IMG/VR virus record: IMGVR_UViG_3300050821_017570
Location: 62,001 to 126,000 of that record
DNA length: 64,000 bases
Reading direction: 5' to 3' (one strand)
Source: a virus
Shown: positions 1-7,188 of the stretch, in pieces
Layout of the letters: each line of letters starts with the position of its first letter
How positions within the stretch are numbered: the stretch's first letter is position 1
Position numbers and translations under genes: made by a program
The notes under the pieces: model-generated
The model's database searches: none
What the model saw: only the letters and a program-made list of their open reading frames with translations
What the model was told of the DNA's origin: nothing

Positions 1-614
1 CGTCGGAGCCAACCCGTTAGCCTCATCACGGCATCCTGGTGGGCCTCAATATGTCGGGCTGGAGTCCATTCAAACCTATCCCGCATGATGAGGTTCGGGC
101 TAAAGTCGCTCACCCCTACCGAGGTGAGCCAGCAGTTGAGCCCAACCTCGGTGAGGCCGCCAGGTGGCGTCACCTGAATGGGAACCAACGGGTTCAGTGG
201 GTTGACCAGTCTGAGGCCGTCACGCTCGATCCGCTGTCTCAGATCGGGGTCCAGCGATATGGTGAGGCCGCTCCACAAGGGGGTTCCGTAGATCTCATAG
301 GGTTGGCCCCCAACCATCAGGGTGGTGGCCTCGTTGTGAAGCAACGTCACATGCGGACATTCCTGAAGTGCGGCCTTGAAATACGGTGACAGGAGATCTT
401 TATGCCGGAGATCCTGAGAGTCGGTGTGGTAGAAGTCATGGTTACCGAGCACCAAATAGACAGGCCGTTCAATCTGGTTGAGAAAATCGATCACCAGTTT
501 GGGTTTAGACCAGTGGCCCAAATCCCCACATACGCAGGTGATGTCGGCCTCCACCTCCGGCAACCCAAGGTAGCGGCCCTCAAGATGGAGATCACTAATG
601 AGGTGAAGCCGCAT
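1..614 (-). CDS. Calcineurin-like metallophosphoesterase (3' end cut by window edge)
   Basis: Reading leftward from an ATG at 614, the first residues are MRLHLISDLHLEG, followed by GDLGHW and GNHDFY. These are the metal-binding D-x-H, GD and GNHD blocks of calcineurin-like phosphoesterases. The frame is open to base 1, so the C-terminus lies outside the window (about 204 residues seen). The start abuts the stop of the upstream gene (TAA then ATG), so translation is probably coupled. The substrate is unknown; a phosphodiesterase or nuclease role is inferred from the family only. It differs from the Mre11-like gene at 55.0-56.2 kb. Confidence 0.9.
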   Translation of the reverse strand, partial: MRLHLISDLHLEGRYLGLPEVEADITCVCGDLGHWSKPKLVIDFLNQIERPVYLVLGNHDFYHTDSQDLRHKDLLSPYFKAALQECPHVTLLHNEATTLMVGGQPYEIYGTPLWSGLTISLDPDLRQRIERDGLRLVNPLNPLVPIQVTPPGGLTEVGLNCWLTSVGVSDFSPNLIMRDRFEWTPARHIEAHQDAVMRLTGWLR

Positions 615-869
615 TTAGCCTTCTGGGTTGTAGATAAGGGTTATGAGATCAAGCCGTTGAGGATCGGTGGTCCCAAGATCATCGAAACGATAATAGGAGC
701 CATCAGGCGATGGAACCCACCTATACGTTAGATTAGCTAGTCGCATACCATCGGTATGAAACCATCGACACTGTATCCGACCATCTGGCCATGGGTTTGT
801 ATCTACTTTCAGACGCCAATCCTGATCCCTAGAGAGCCAAATCTGCCCGGCCTTAAGCGGAGCTAGCAC
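615..869 (-). CDS. GQIW-family small protein, array copy 1 (last in array)
   Basis: 84 aa from a GTG at 869 (MLAPLKAGQIW...). It has the family signature: an N-terminal GQIWLSRDQ box at about residues 7-15 and a C-terminal DLITLIYNP box. The GTG sits 6 nt after GGGAG, which is part of the upstream gene's codons for WEPP. An in-frame GTG 12 nt upstream has no SD and is rejected. The fold is probably a small beta-barrel of SH3-like type, judged from the pattern of short strands and aromatic residues; the function is unknown. Confidence 0.85.
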   Translation of the reverse strand: MLAPLKAGQIWLSRDQDWRLKVDTNPWPDGRIQCRWFHTDGMRLANLTYRWVPSPDGSYYRFDDLGTTDPQRLDLITLIYNPEG

Positions 870-1120
870 GGTGGCTCCCACAGCAGAGTGATGAGATCGT
901 CCTGTGATGGATTACTCGGCAGGAACGCCCAATAGGCATTATTATAGGATGGTCGCCAATGAAGTTTTGTGGCACCGAAACCAGCAGACCCGGTCGAACG
1001 ATCCCGAAACGTGACTTCAAGCCAACCCTCAGTCGACGTAACGGGCTCACCAGTTACCTGGATACGACGATCCTGTCTCCGGCAGAGCCACACCTGGCCC
1101 TGTCGTAGTGGTACTAACAT
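863..1120 (-). CDS. GQIW-family small protein, array copy 2
   Basis: 85 aa, ATG at 1120, SD GGGG about 8 nt upstream. N-terminal GQVWLCRRQ box, C-terminal DDLITLLWEPPC. The last codons (TGG GAG CCA CCG) hold the SD for the next gene, with a 7-nt gene overlap. The middle is divergent from its neighbours, rich in W, Y and N. It follows the metallopeptidase-like gene by 10 nt. Function unknown. Confidence 0.87.
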   Translation of the reverse strand: MLVPLRQGQVWLCRRQDRRIQVTGEPVTSTEGWLEVTFRDRSTGSAGFGATKLHWRPSYNNAYWAFLPSNPSQDDLITLLWEPPC

Positions 1121-1130
1121 GCAGGCCCCT

Positions 1131-1871
1131 TTAGCGTGGGGTTGTGTGCCTCAAACTGCCAGACAGACGGAAGCTGCGACGCTCCCGTCGTGACCCCACG
1201 GGGGCCGCATGAGCCATCCGGAATCTGCGGACCTCAGCATCGCTCACACCCTCTAGGGACGCGAACTCAAAATTCGTCGCTTGGTTCCACCGCATGGTAT
1301 GCAGGTCGAAATACCCAATGTAACCACCCTTGGCCAACTCAAACGCTCGGTGAACGTTCTGCCGGAAGCTACACGGGCCGACAAACCCAGGTTCGAACCA
1401 CTGAGGGGTCACGAAGTCACTCACGAGGGTGTTGTTGATCTTATACCCTAACGAGTCGTCTTCGACCGCATCAGCTACCTCGTAAGCCATGATGCGTGCG
1501 GTATGTGGGTCCAACACCGAGAGATTAACGTAGGGGTCTAAAATTTGCTCAAGAAGTTCGTGACTCACCGTAACTGACAACGCGTCGCCCGCCTGCTGGT
1601 CCGCCCGGGCAAACACCTTGCCGATCGGCTTGCCTGAGCTACTAAGGTCGTGGTATCCAAGCGCTCCAGCCTGATCCGCATCGTCCAGAATCAGCAGCTG
1701 CCAACACGCCGGGTCGATCGGATCGGTTCGACCGCAGAACTCCAGATGTGCATCAAGATCCCAGATTGGTGCAAAGTCCCTACTGATCTGGGTTTGAAGA
1801 TCTGGCACCATTGCCGCCACCACCGCATCTGATGTAATGGTCGAATGGTTAATCAGGCTGATACAGATCAT
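1131..1871 (-). CDS. Putative metallopeptidase-like protein with HELLE motif
   Basis: 246 aa, ATG at 1871 with GAGG 7 nt upstream. Residues 104-108 read HELLE, followed by DPY, and residues 130-137 read YEVADAVE. The spacing of His/Glu and the later acidic Y-E-x-x-D-x-x-E block recall a little-studied group of phage and bacterial zincin-like proteins with a SHE-x-x-E-x-x-x-DP helix. It lacks the canonical HExxH, so proteolysis is not proven. It interrupts the GQIW array and is unrelated to it. No signal peptide or membrane segment is evident. Zinc binding is an inference. Confidence 0.8.
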   Translation of the reverse strand: MICISLINHSTITSDAVVAAMVPDLQTQISRDFAPIWDLDAHLEFCGRTDPIDPACWQLLILDDADQAGALGYHDLSSSGKPIGKVFARADQQAGDALSVTVSHELLEQILDPYVNLSVLDPHTARIMAYEVADAVEDDSLGYKINNTLVSDFVTPQWFEPGFVGPCSFRQNVHRAFELAKGGYIGYFDLHTMRWNQATNFEFASLEGVSDAEVRRFRMAHAAPVGSRRERRSFRLSGSLRHTTPR

Positions 1872-1886
1872 GTGGGACCTCGCCGG

Positions 1887-2171
1887 CTAACCTACTTGGT
1901 CGATTGGGTCCCACAAGAGGGTGATGAGGTCAGTTATGCGTACAATGTCCGGCAGCTCGTCTGAAGAGCACTCGTGCCAATAGTCGCCGGTGCGGCCGAC
2001 TTGGTATCGGAAAACCATTGGCAACCAACGCCGTCCAGGTTGCTTCCACGAGTAGGGTTGCATCAGAGTATCAAACGCATCGTCATGCGGCGTAATCTTT
2101 ATGATCTGAAACGTAACATGCTGGCCGCGCACCAACCAGATCTGCCCATCCCTAAGCGGCGTGAGGGTCAT
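1887..2171 (-). CDS. GQIW-family small protein, array copy 3
   Basis: 94 aa, ATG at 2171 (MTLTPLRDGQIWL...). C-terminal ITDLITLLWDP box. Unusually there is no purine-rich SD: the place where one should lie is taken by five tandem GTCT units (see repeat at 2173-2193), so its translation may rely wholly on coupling with the overlapping upstream gene. Confidence 0.85.
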   Translation of the reverse strand: MTLTPLRDGQIWLVRGQHVTFQIIKITPHDDAFDTLMQPYSWKQPGRRWLPMVFRYQVGRTGDYWHECSSDELPDIVRITDLITLLWDPIDQVG

Positions 2172-2415
2172 ACAGACAGACAGACAGACAGACGATCATT
2201 GTGAGATTAGCAACCCCTGGGATGACCAACGTACCGTCCTGCTCATGAACAGAGCCCCAGGTCAGCTGCCTGCCACGCTGCACGCGGCTCAGTAGGTCGG
2301 TCGTGGTCACGTAGTAATGGGTACTACGGTCTTCCTGTACCTGTATGGCGTCGATTCGTAACCACGTAAATTGTTCGAGCGTCTGCCAGATTTGTCCGAT
2401 TCGGATTGGCGTCAC
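2152..2415 (-). CDS. GQIW-family small protein, array copy 4, with tetranucleotide repeat near its 3' end
   Basis: 87 aa from GTG at 2415 (SD GGGAG 5 nt upstream). N-terminal RIGQIWQ box. Near the C-terminus the family motif is stretched to TMIVCLSVCLYDP because of a 21-nt CAGA tract on the plus strand; siblings read simply VCLYDP. Gain or loss of a single 4-nt unit would shift the frame of the last residues. The gene overlaps the next start by 20 nt. Confidence 0.83.
   Translation of the reverse strand: MTPIRIGQIWQTLEQFTWLRIDAIQVQEDRSTHYYVTTTDLLSRVQRGRQLTWGSVHEQDGTLVIPGVANLTMIVCLSVCLYDPHAA
2173..2193. repeat. CAGA tetranucleotide tract (5.25 units)
   Basis: Plus-strand bases 2173-2193 are five CAGA units plus C. 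The tract lies inside the last codons of the gene at 2152-2415 and ends two bases before the ATG of the gene at 1887-2171, where an SD would be expected. Tetranucleotide tracts in coding or translation-initiation regions are classical slipped-strand phase-variation sites in bacteria; in a phage this is an inference. Confidence 0.9.
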
Positions 2416-2651
2416 GTGGGCTCCCACAGCAGGTTGGTGAGTACGAAGTTGTCACAATGGTAGTACTCACCCTTCGGCACAAACGTACGTTCAAACGTGG
2501 CTTCATCTAACCGAGCGTTGTAGTCGTCACTGTATGTGAAGCTGAGCCAGATGTTGTGCCGGACGTGCTGGCCAATCAGGACACGGGAATCGTGACCCGA
2601 CAGGCCAAGCCGGTGGATCAGCCAGCGCTGACCCGTCTGCAGTCGTATCAT
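2412..2651 (-). CDS. GQIW-family small protein, array copy 5 (IGxHV subgroup)
   Basis: 79 aa from the second ATG at 2651 (GGAG 7 nt upstream); the first ATG at 2663 has no SD. The box is TGQRWLIHRLG, followed by VLIGQHVRHNIW. This IG-x-H-V-x(4)-W block marks a subgroup shared with copies at 4643, 6423, 6719 and 6949. Ends NLLWEPT. Confidence 0.85.
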   Translation of the reverse strand: MIRLQTGQRWLIHRLGLSGHDSRVLIGQHVRHNIWLSFTYSDDYNARLDEATFERTFVPKGEYYHCDNFVLTNLLWEPT

Positions 2652-2920
2652 GGTGGGCTCCATAGTAGGTAGGTTGGGTCGCCAGGGACGGGGTTGAAAT
2701 CATCATGGTGGTACCAACCATAGTGGGCTGGATCACTGTGAAAGCGAATCAGCAGCAACGTTGTGCCTGGCGTACCGTCCTCACGGGGCAACCACGATGA
2801 CTCGGCTTCACACCACCAGTGGGTTCCATCATACGATTGGAACCCAACCGTTCGTATGAGTCGGCGGCCACACTGATTCCGGCTCAGCCAGATCTGACCT
2901 ACTCGTAATGGTTCGGTCAT
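2648..2920 (-). CDS. GQIW-family small protein, array copy 6
   Basis: 90 aa from ATG 2920, GGGAG 6 nt upstream. VGQIWLSRNQ box at residues 8-17; C-terminus PTYLLWSPP. Four-base overlap with the next gene, which takes its SD from the TGG AGC codons. Several Trp and His residues (GWYHHDDF) in the C-terminal half. Function unknown. Confidence 0.86.
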   Translation of the reverse strand: MTEPLRVGQIWLSRNQCGRRLIRTVGFQSYDGTHWWCEAESSWLPREDGTPGTTLLLIRFHSDPAHYGWYHHDDFNPVPGDPTYLLWSPP

Positions 2921-3204
2921 GTGGGCTCCCACAACAACTGCATGAGGTCCCACGGCTGGACATCGGATTCAGCCCAACGGTGACAGCTAGGGTCGAGGTC
3001 ACTCACGTACCACCAGTTCTGTTGTCCACAGAACCCACGATCCGTCCCACCAGGCGAGCAACGCATCGCCTGGACCGCATACTGGGCACGCTTCCTACCA
3101 TCCATACCTGACGGACGGATGACTCTGAAGACCTGAACCCGTAGGTTGGGGTTTCGACACAGCCAGACCTGGCCCTCACGGATCGACACCAGCTCACCTG
3201 TCAT
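2917..3204 (-). CDS. GQIW-family small protein, array copy 7
   Basis: 95 aa, ATG at 3204 inside the 3' end of the mazG-like gene (overlap 11 nt). EGQVWLCRNPN box; ends WDLMQLLWEPT. Follows the MazG-like gene in the same message. The longer in-frame extension to 3291 overlaps mazG and carries no family residues, so it is rejected. Confidence 0.86.
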   Translation of the reverse strand: MTGELVSIREGQVWLCRNPNLRVQVFRVIRPSGMDGRKRAQYAVQAMRCSPGGTDRGFCGQQNWWYVSDLDPSCHRWAESDVQPWDLMQLLWEPT

Positions 3205-3520
3205 CGCCAGACCCACGGAGCGTGCCGCGTGCGATGCGGCCCTCGATTTTCTGTTGTGAAAGTTCCAAGATGGTAGACATGCTGACTCCATAGTGGGTCG
3301 CTAGACTAGAGATGATGATCATCAGGTCGCCCAGCTCCAACAGCAAGTGGGGCAGGTCGATTGGTGTCCCATCCCTCAGGTGCTTCTTAATCAGTTCGAT
3401 CGCCTCTCCGGCCTCGCCTCCGAGGTTCAGACCCAGGAGCGCCAGATGGGGAAGCCCTTCGGCCTGTGGGTGTGGCTTCGCCGCCATCCAGGCTTGGTAC
3501 GTATCGATGTTAGGGTCCAT
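3194..3520 (-). CDS. mazG: MazG-type nucleotide pyrophosphohydrolase
   Basis: 108 aa from ATG 3520 (MDPNIDTYQAWMAAK). The all-alpha NTP-PPase signature is clear: GGEAGEAIELIKKHL gives E-x-x-E and LLELGDL gives E-x-x-D about 20 residues later, the Mg-binding acidic residues of the family. Known relatives hydrolyse NTPs or dNTPs to monophosphates, clean up the nucleotide pool, and some phage versions lower (p)ppGpp effects. It sits inside the GQIW array and overlaps genes on both sides by 11 nt. An upstream in-frame start at 3583 would overlap the previous gene much further and is rejected. Confidence 0.92.
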   Translation of the reverse strand: MDPNIDTYQAWMAAKPHPQAEGLPHLALLGLNLGGEAGEAIELIKKHLRDGTPIDLPHLLLELGDLMIIISSLATHYGVSMSTILELSQQKIEGRIARGTLRGSGDDR

Positions 3521-3821
3521 GGATGTCCGGATCGTAAATGAGATGAACCAACTGCAGGGGTCGGGTATGCCGTCGGTAGTCAACCAGCCACTGTGGGGTA
3601 AAGAACTGATGGTTGCCGGATAGCCGGAATCCCAGCCCGCTCACCACACAATGCCGGTCACCCAGCGCGCCGCCTTCATAGACCGGCTCGTAATCGTGAC
3701 ACCATCCGTCACACAGGTAGGTTTGATGGTCCGGTACGTAGGTGACCCGCACCAGCTGATAAACAACCTGCTGGTTTCGACACTGCCAGACCTGACGGTC
3801 TTTGAGTTGCTTCGGTATCAT
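3510..3821 (-). CDS. GQIW-family small protein, array copy 8
   Basis: 103 aa from ATG 3821, GGGGG 6 nt upstream. The box is degenerate (DRQVWQCRNQQ, G replaced by R). Long His/Tyr-rich middle; C-terminus LVHLIYDPDIHGP. The 3' end carries the mazG start. Confidence 0.83.
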   Translation of the reverse strand: MIPKQLKDRQVWQCRNQQVVYQLVRVTYVPDHQTYLCDGWCHDYEPVYEGGALGDRHCVVSGLGFRLSGNHQFFTPQWLVDYRRHTRPLQLVHLIYDPDIHGP

Positions 3822-4090
3822 GGTGGCCCCCACAGCAGGATCATCAGGTCGTCCGGTGCAAAACGTTCGGTCTGGTGATAATGCCAGGTCTGATCAGTTG
3901 GATCGAACCGAAAGGCGTGGTGGTGTATGCTACCCCACCCACCCTGCTTACCATTCCAGAAGTTAGCCTGCTGATAACTCACCTCTGCTGTCATGTCCTC
4001 TACGGCGATCACGGGGTCGGTGACGATGAAACAGCGATAGTGCTGGTACCGTAGCTGCCAGATCTGACCCACCCGGAGCGGGACTAGCAT
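3818..4090 (-). CDS. GQIW-family small protein, array copy 9
   Basis: 90 aa from ATG 4090 (GGGAA 6 nt upstream). VGQIWQLRYQHYR box; C-terminus DDLMILLWGPP. His-rich stretch IHHHAF in the middle. Overlaps both neighbours. Confidence 0.86.
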   Translation of the reverse strand: MLVPLRVGQIWQLRYQHYRCFIVTDPVIAVEDMTAEVSYQQANFWNGKQGGWGSIHHHAFRFDPTDQTWHYHQTERFAPDDLMILLWGPP

Positions 4091-4347
4091 GGCGGTTCCC
4101 ACAGCAGGATCACCAGGTCTAATGACCGATCCATAGGGCTATAACGGTTCCCTGCTGCCTGCAGCTCACCTTGATAGTAGTCGCCCCGGTCGCTCCATCG
4201 GATCCAACTGGTTCCATAGGTTTGGACCGGATTATGGTCGACCTGCTCGACAAAATAGCCTCCTGACGGCTCAGCAATCTGCTGAAAGTGGTAGCGATAT
4301 CGCTGATTCCGACACATCCAGATTTGTCCTGCTCTCAAAGCTAGCAT
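4084..4347 (-). CDS. GQIW-family small protein, array copy 10
   Basis: 87 aa from ATG 4347 (MLALRAGQIWMCRNQ). C-terminus LDLVILLWEPPC. Both of its junctions are clean examples of the array's coupling motif: SD inside the WEP codons, then ATGCTAG, where TAG ends the upstream gene. Confidence 0.88.
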   Translation of the reverse strand: MLALRAGQIWMCRNQRYRYHFQQIAEPSGGYFVEQVDHNPVQTYGTSWIRWSDRGDYYQGELQAAGNRYSPMDRSLDLVILLWEPPC

Positions 4348-4361
4348 GGTGGCTCCCACAG
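4341..4361 (-). promoter_or_regulatory. Representative coupling junction: SD embedded in the WEPP codons
   Basis: Read on the minus strand, the upstream gene ends TGG GAG CCA CCA TGC TAG (W E P P C stop). GGGAG (plus 4353-4357) is the SD for the ATG at 4345-4347, 6 nt downstream, so the stop lies within the first codons of the next gene. The same design is at 863-881, 2412-2427, 3818-3833, 4084-4102, 6423-6441 and others. Confidence 0.85.
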
Positions 4362-4649
4362 AAGGGTTATGAGGTCATGTTTCAGATCAGGCAGCCCTAT
4401 GAGGCCAAACCAACGGTAGTAGGTCTGGCAATCGGAGACACAGAACGTTACGCCGCTGGTTTCATGACTCAGCGTCCGCTCGTCTAGGATGACGCGAAAA
4501 TGACCGCCCCACACCTGTTCTGACATCTGGTGCTGACGTCGATGATCGGCACCATACTGAGCAGGCCCGTACTGGAGCCGTAGGATTTGATATCGTGCCG
4601 ATTGGTCTCGACACAACCAAATCTGATCTGGTTTCAATGGGGCTAGCAT
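4341..4649 (-). CDS. GQIW-family small protein, array copy 11
   Basis: 102 aa from ATG 4649 (MLAPLKPDQIWLCRDQ; the usual G is D). C-terminus HDLITLLWEPPC. Longer middle region than most copies. SD GGGAT in the upstream gene's WDPP codons. Confidence 0.86.
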   Translation of the reverse strand: MLAPLKPDQIWLCRDQSARYQILRLQYGPAQYGADHRRQHQMSEQVWGGHFRVILDERTLSHETSGVTFCVSDCQTYYRWFGLIGLPDLKHDLITLLWEPPC

Positions 4650-4897
4650 GGTGGATCCCAGAGACAGACGATAAGGATTCGGTCAGGATGGAGGGTTGAC
4701 AGCTGGTAGTACCCATCAGGATGTGGGACAAACTCTCGCCACGTCTCTATCTGCTCAGGACGGGGTGGTCGCTCCCGTAGTGGCGCGTACAGATAGCTGC
4801 ACCAGATGGTATGCCGTACATGCTTACCGATATGGATCCGTATGCCCTCGCGGTCACTCATCAGCCAGATCTGACCCTGTCTAAGCGGTGGGGTCAT
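4643..4897 (-). CDS. GQIW-family small protein, array copy 12 (IGxHV subgroup)
   Basis: 84 aa, ATG 4897. QGQIWLMSDREG box, then IHIGKHVRHTIWCSYLY, very close to the block in copy 5, which indicates relatively recent common origin or gene conversion. Ends IVCLWDPPC. Confidence 0.86.
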   Translation of the reverse strand: MTPPLRQGQIWLMSDREGIRIHIGKHVRHTIWCSYLYAPLRERPPRPEQIETWREFVPHPDGYYQLSTLHPDRILIVCLWDPPC

Positions 4898-5129
4898 ACA
4901 TCAGCCCCATGAGGTCAAACCCACGATAGGATTGGCCCTTCTGCTCCCAAATCCCTTCGTTCCACCGGACGTTCCAAATGAGATTGCCGGTATAGCCGCC
5001 ACTAAACTGGAGATAGGAAAACCTGATGTTGTAGCCGCTACCATCGGGTCGCACCTCCTCAAGCGTCAAACGATACTGCTGGTTACGGGTCAGCCAGACT
5101 TGGCCGACCTTCAGTTGGATTCGATCCAT
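4881..5129 (-). CDS. GQIW-family small protein, array copy 13
   Basis: 82 aa, ATG 5129, SD AAAGG about 8 nt upstream, formed by the last codons (PKG) of the upstream gene. VGQVWLTRNQQYRL box; C-terminus FDLMGLMYDPTA. Beta-rich middle with many aromatics. Confidence 0.86.
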   Translation of the reverse strand: MDRIQLKVGQVWLTRNQQYRLTLEEVRPDGSGYNIRFSYLQFSGGYTGNLIWNVRWNEGIWEQKGQSYRGFDLMGLMYDPTA

Positions 5130-5132
5130 AGG

Positions 5133-5420
5133 TTAGCCTTTGGGTTCCCACAAGAGAGTTATGAGATCACAGTTACGATAGTCATGAAGCTCGTTTTGAG
5201 CCGCCGTCAGCGCGGCATTATGGTAGCGATAACAGAGTGGCTGACGGATCCAGCAGACTTGGTTAAACGGGCCGAACCTCTCATCAGGCGTGGTCCACCA
5301 GCCGTACCCATCAACCAGGTATCGATCTGGCTGTGGGGCAGCCACCACCCTATGGAGTCGCACGCGCCACCAACCCGATCGGGCCATCCAGATCTGACCC
5401 GGTCTAACCTGGGGGATCAT
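5133..5420 (-). CDS. GQIW-family small protein, array copy 14
   Basis: 95 aa from ATG 5420 (MIPQVRPGQIWMARSG). Ends CDLITLLWEPKG. The 45-residue in-frame extension to 5555 overlaps the upstream gene and does not look like the family, so it is left out. Confidence 0.85.
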   Translation of the reverse strand: MIPQVRPGQIWMARSGWWRVRLHRVVAAPQPDRYLVDGYGWWTTPDERFGPFNQVCWIRQPLCYRYHNAALTAAQNELHDYRNCDLITLLWEPKG

Positions 5421-5700
5421 ACCGTAGCCAGACGAGGTCGTCGATATCGGCCCGAAACGCACCATCGGCATTGCAGTAGCAGATCGACTCGCCTCGTGGG
5501 CACCAATAGACACGATCAACCGTACGGTCAACCGTCTGGGTGGCAAAATCCTCACTCAGCCGGATGATTTCGCGCTGCACCCGAACCATCTCTCCGTCTG
5601 ACGTATCGGATTCTACCCACACGCCCAGTACCCGCAGGGTAGCGAGACTCCTCGGGTTCCGAAACTGCCAGATCTGCCCGACCCTAAGTGGATGGCTCAT
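5404..5700 (-). CDS. GQIW-family small protein, array copy 15
   Basis: 98 aa from ATG 5700 (MSHPLRVGQIWQFRNP). C-terminus DDLVWLRYDPPG. Middle region has RTVDRVYWCPRGES. Overlaps both neighbours by 17 nt. Confidence 0.85.
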   Translation of the reverse strand: MSHPLRVGQIWQFRNPRSLATLRVLGVWVESDTSDGEMVRVQREIIRLSEDFATQTVDRTVDRVYWCPRGESICYCNADGAFRADIDDLVWLRYDPPG

Positions 5701-5932
5701 ACAGGCACGTGACGAGGTCATAGTTTTCTGACATCCGATTGGTTCGGGCCCAACAGTCGGGCTGATCACAGTAGCTGAACTGTTCGCGCGGCCACTGATG
5801 ACCGTCATACATGTCATACGTCGTTACCGTCAGCGTAACGGTCCGATTCGAGTGAGTCGTAATCTCACGGATCAGGAACCGCCGGTTCTGGCCGCGGTTC
5901 ATCCAGATCTGGCCAATCTTAAGTGGGGTCAT
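5684..5932 (-). CDS. GQIW-family small protein, array copy 16
   Basis: 82 aa, ATG 5932 (MTPLKIGQIWMNRGQNRR). C-terminus YDLVTCLYEPST. The N-terminus is nearly the same as the distant copies at 57441 and 60931, showing that dispersed and clustered copies belong to one family. Confidence 0.87.
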   Translation of the reverse strand: MTPLKIGQIWMNRGQNRRFLIREITTHSNRTVTLTVTTYDMYDGHQWPREQFSYCDQPDCWARTNRMSENYDLVTCLYEPST

Positions 5933-6191
5933 AGATCAGACTCGTGAGATCGTATTCATCGTTTTGTGACCCCACCCGATCGTAGTGGTAGACCGGCGAA
6001 CCTGATCGTTGGTACAGCGTTATATCAAGATCCATGTCCTCCATTCCCTCACCGAGATCGAGGTGGTCCCAGCGACCCTGAATCCGGTAACGAACACATC
6101 GGGTGAACCGCCGGACCGTGACGCGTTCGATGTGGTAGCGGGCCTGCTGATCCCTACTCAGCCAGACCTGACCCACCCTAAGCGGGCGCAT
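5919..6191 (-). CDS. GQIW-family small protein, array copy 17
   Basis: 90 aa, ATG 6191 (MRPLRVGQVWLSRDQQARY). Acidic GEGMEDMDLD segment in the middle. Ends YDLTSLIYDPT; 14-nt overlap with the following gene. Confidence 0.87.
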   Translation of the reverse strand: MRPLRVGQVWLSRDQQARYHIERVTVRRFTRCVRYRIQGRWDHLDLGEGMEDMDLDITLYQRSGSPVYHYDRVGSQNDEYDLTSLIYDPT

Positions 6192-6429
6192 ATAGCATCT
6201 GCACGAGGTCTAACGGTGGTGCGTGCAGCCCACGTCCAAGCGCATTGATCCACAATTGCCAGCATCGGGTTGGTTCATCCCACCGGTGGCATCGTTCGGT
6301 TGCGTCGTCATGCAGTATGAGACCGTTATCGTCAACCCACTCGTAGTACCCCTGATCAGGGCCGGTGACGCAGAAGGTATAGCGTTGGCCCCGACACTGC
6401 CAGATTTGTCCAGCTCTTAAAGCTAGCAT
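6178..6429 (-). CDS. GQIW-family small protein, array copy 18
   Basis: 83 aa from ATG 6429 (GGGAG 6 nt upstream). AGQIWQCRGQRY box; C-terminus LDLVQMLYAPA, with W/E replaced by Y/A. Confidence 0.86.
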   Translation of the reverse strand: MLALRAGQIWQCRGQRYTFCVTGPDQGYYEWVDDNGLILHDDATERCHRWDEPTRCWQLWINALGRGLHAPPLDLVQMLYAPA

Positions 6430-6722
6430 GGTGGCTCCCACAGCAGGCTGATGAGTCGATACGCCATTGTCAGTTCACATTTTAATGGTCCAATGGGAAA
6501 TCCGTCGCGCGCACCCGGAACGGTGGTCCACCAACCACCCTCATACCAGCAGAACGGCCGTCGAAATTCGGTCTTAATGTGTCGGCTGGTCTCTAGGCTG
6601 CTACCCACGTAACTGTACCAGATCGAGTCGGTGTCATGGGCGCCAATGAAAATCCGATTACGATGGTTCTGGTCCATCGCTCCACTGAGCTGCCACTGCT
6701 GACCCATCCGCAGGGCAATCAT
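6423..6722 (-). CDS. GQIW-family small protein, array copy 19 (IGxHV subgroup)
   Basis: 99 aa from ATG 6722 (MIALRMGQQWQLSG). Contains IFIGAHDTDSIWYSY. Ends YRLISLLWEPPC, where D of the DLI box is R, a trait shared with the next two copies. Confidence 0.85.
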   Translation of the reverse strand: MIALRMGQQWQLSGAMDQNHRNRIFIGAHDTDSIWYSYVGSSLETSRHIKTEFRRPFCWYEGGWWTTVPGARDGFPIGPLKCELTMAYRLISLLWEPPC

Positions 6723-6952
6723 GGTGGATCCCACAGTAGCGTGATGAGCCGATGAGCCTGATCGATTCGCCAGAAGCCGTTTGACTCATAGATACGTCGC
6801 ATGGTCCAGTCCTCAAAAGGAATTCGGTTACGATCCATTCCATACCAGGTCCTCCATACCTGCTCTTTCACATGACAACCGACAAACAGCCGGTTTGGAT
6901 GAAGGTCCAGTACATCGACCAGCCAGATCTGACCTTCTCGTATGGCAATCAT
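6719..6952 (-). CDS. GQIW-family small protein, array copy 20 (IGxHV subgroup)
   Basis: 77 aa from ATG 6952 (MIAIREGQIWLVDVLD). Contains LFVGCHVKEQVWRTWYG and ends HRLITLLWDPP. One of the shortest copies. It shares R-T-W-Y-G and H-R-L-I with copy 21, so the two look like a local duplication. Confidence 0.86.
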   Translation of the reverse strand: MIAIREGQIWLVDVLDLHPNRLFVGCHVKEQVWRTWYGMDRNRIPFEDWTMRRIYESNGFWRIDQAHRLITLLWDPP

Positions 6953-7188
6953 GGTGGGTCCCACAGCAGGTTGATAAGTCGATGACTCAGGTCGAATGCC
7001 CACACGGGGCCAGCCCTACGGATCGTGCGGGTCGTCCAGATTCGGGTATTTGGGTCTGGGTCGATCCCATACCAGGTTCGCCAGTCCTCACCCGTCACGT
7101 GTGCGCCAATAAACAGCCTATTCGGATGGTTGGCCCGAATGGTGGAATCCACCTGCCAGATCTGGCCCGACCGGATAGGACTCAACAC
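6949..7188 (-). CDS. GQIW-family small protein, array copy 21 (IGxHV subgroup)
   Basis: 79 aa from GTG 7188 (GGGAG 6 nt upstream; an earlier in-frame GTG at 7200 lacks an SD). SGQIWQVDST box, LFIGAHVTGEDWRTWYG block, end HRLINLLWDPP. Closest sibling is copy 20. Confidence 0.85.
   Translation of the reverse strand: MLSPIRSGQIWQVDSTIRANHPNRLFIGAHVTGEDWRTWYGIDPDPNTRIWTTRTIRRAGPVWAFDLSHRLINLLWDPP

Noticed and set aside
4341-4361. GCCACCATG(G) at array starts resembles a eukaryotic Kozak sequence
   Set aside because: It is the by-product of the W-E-P-P codons and sits beside a bacterial SD; every other feature is phage/bacterial.
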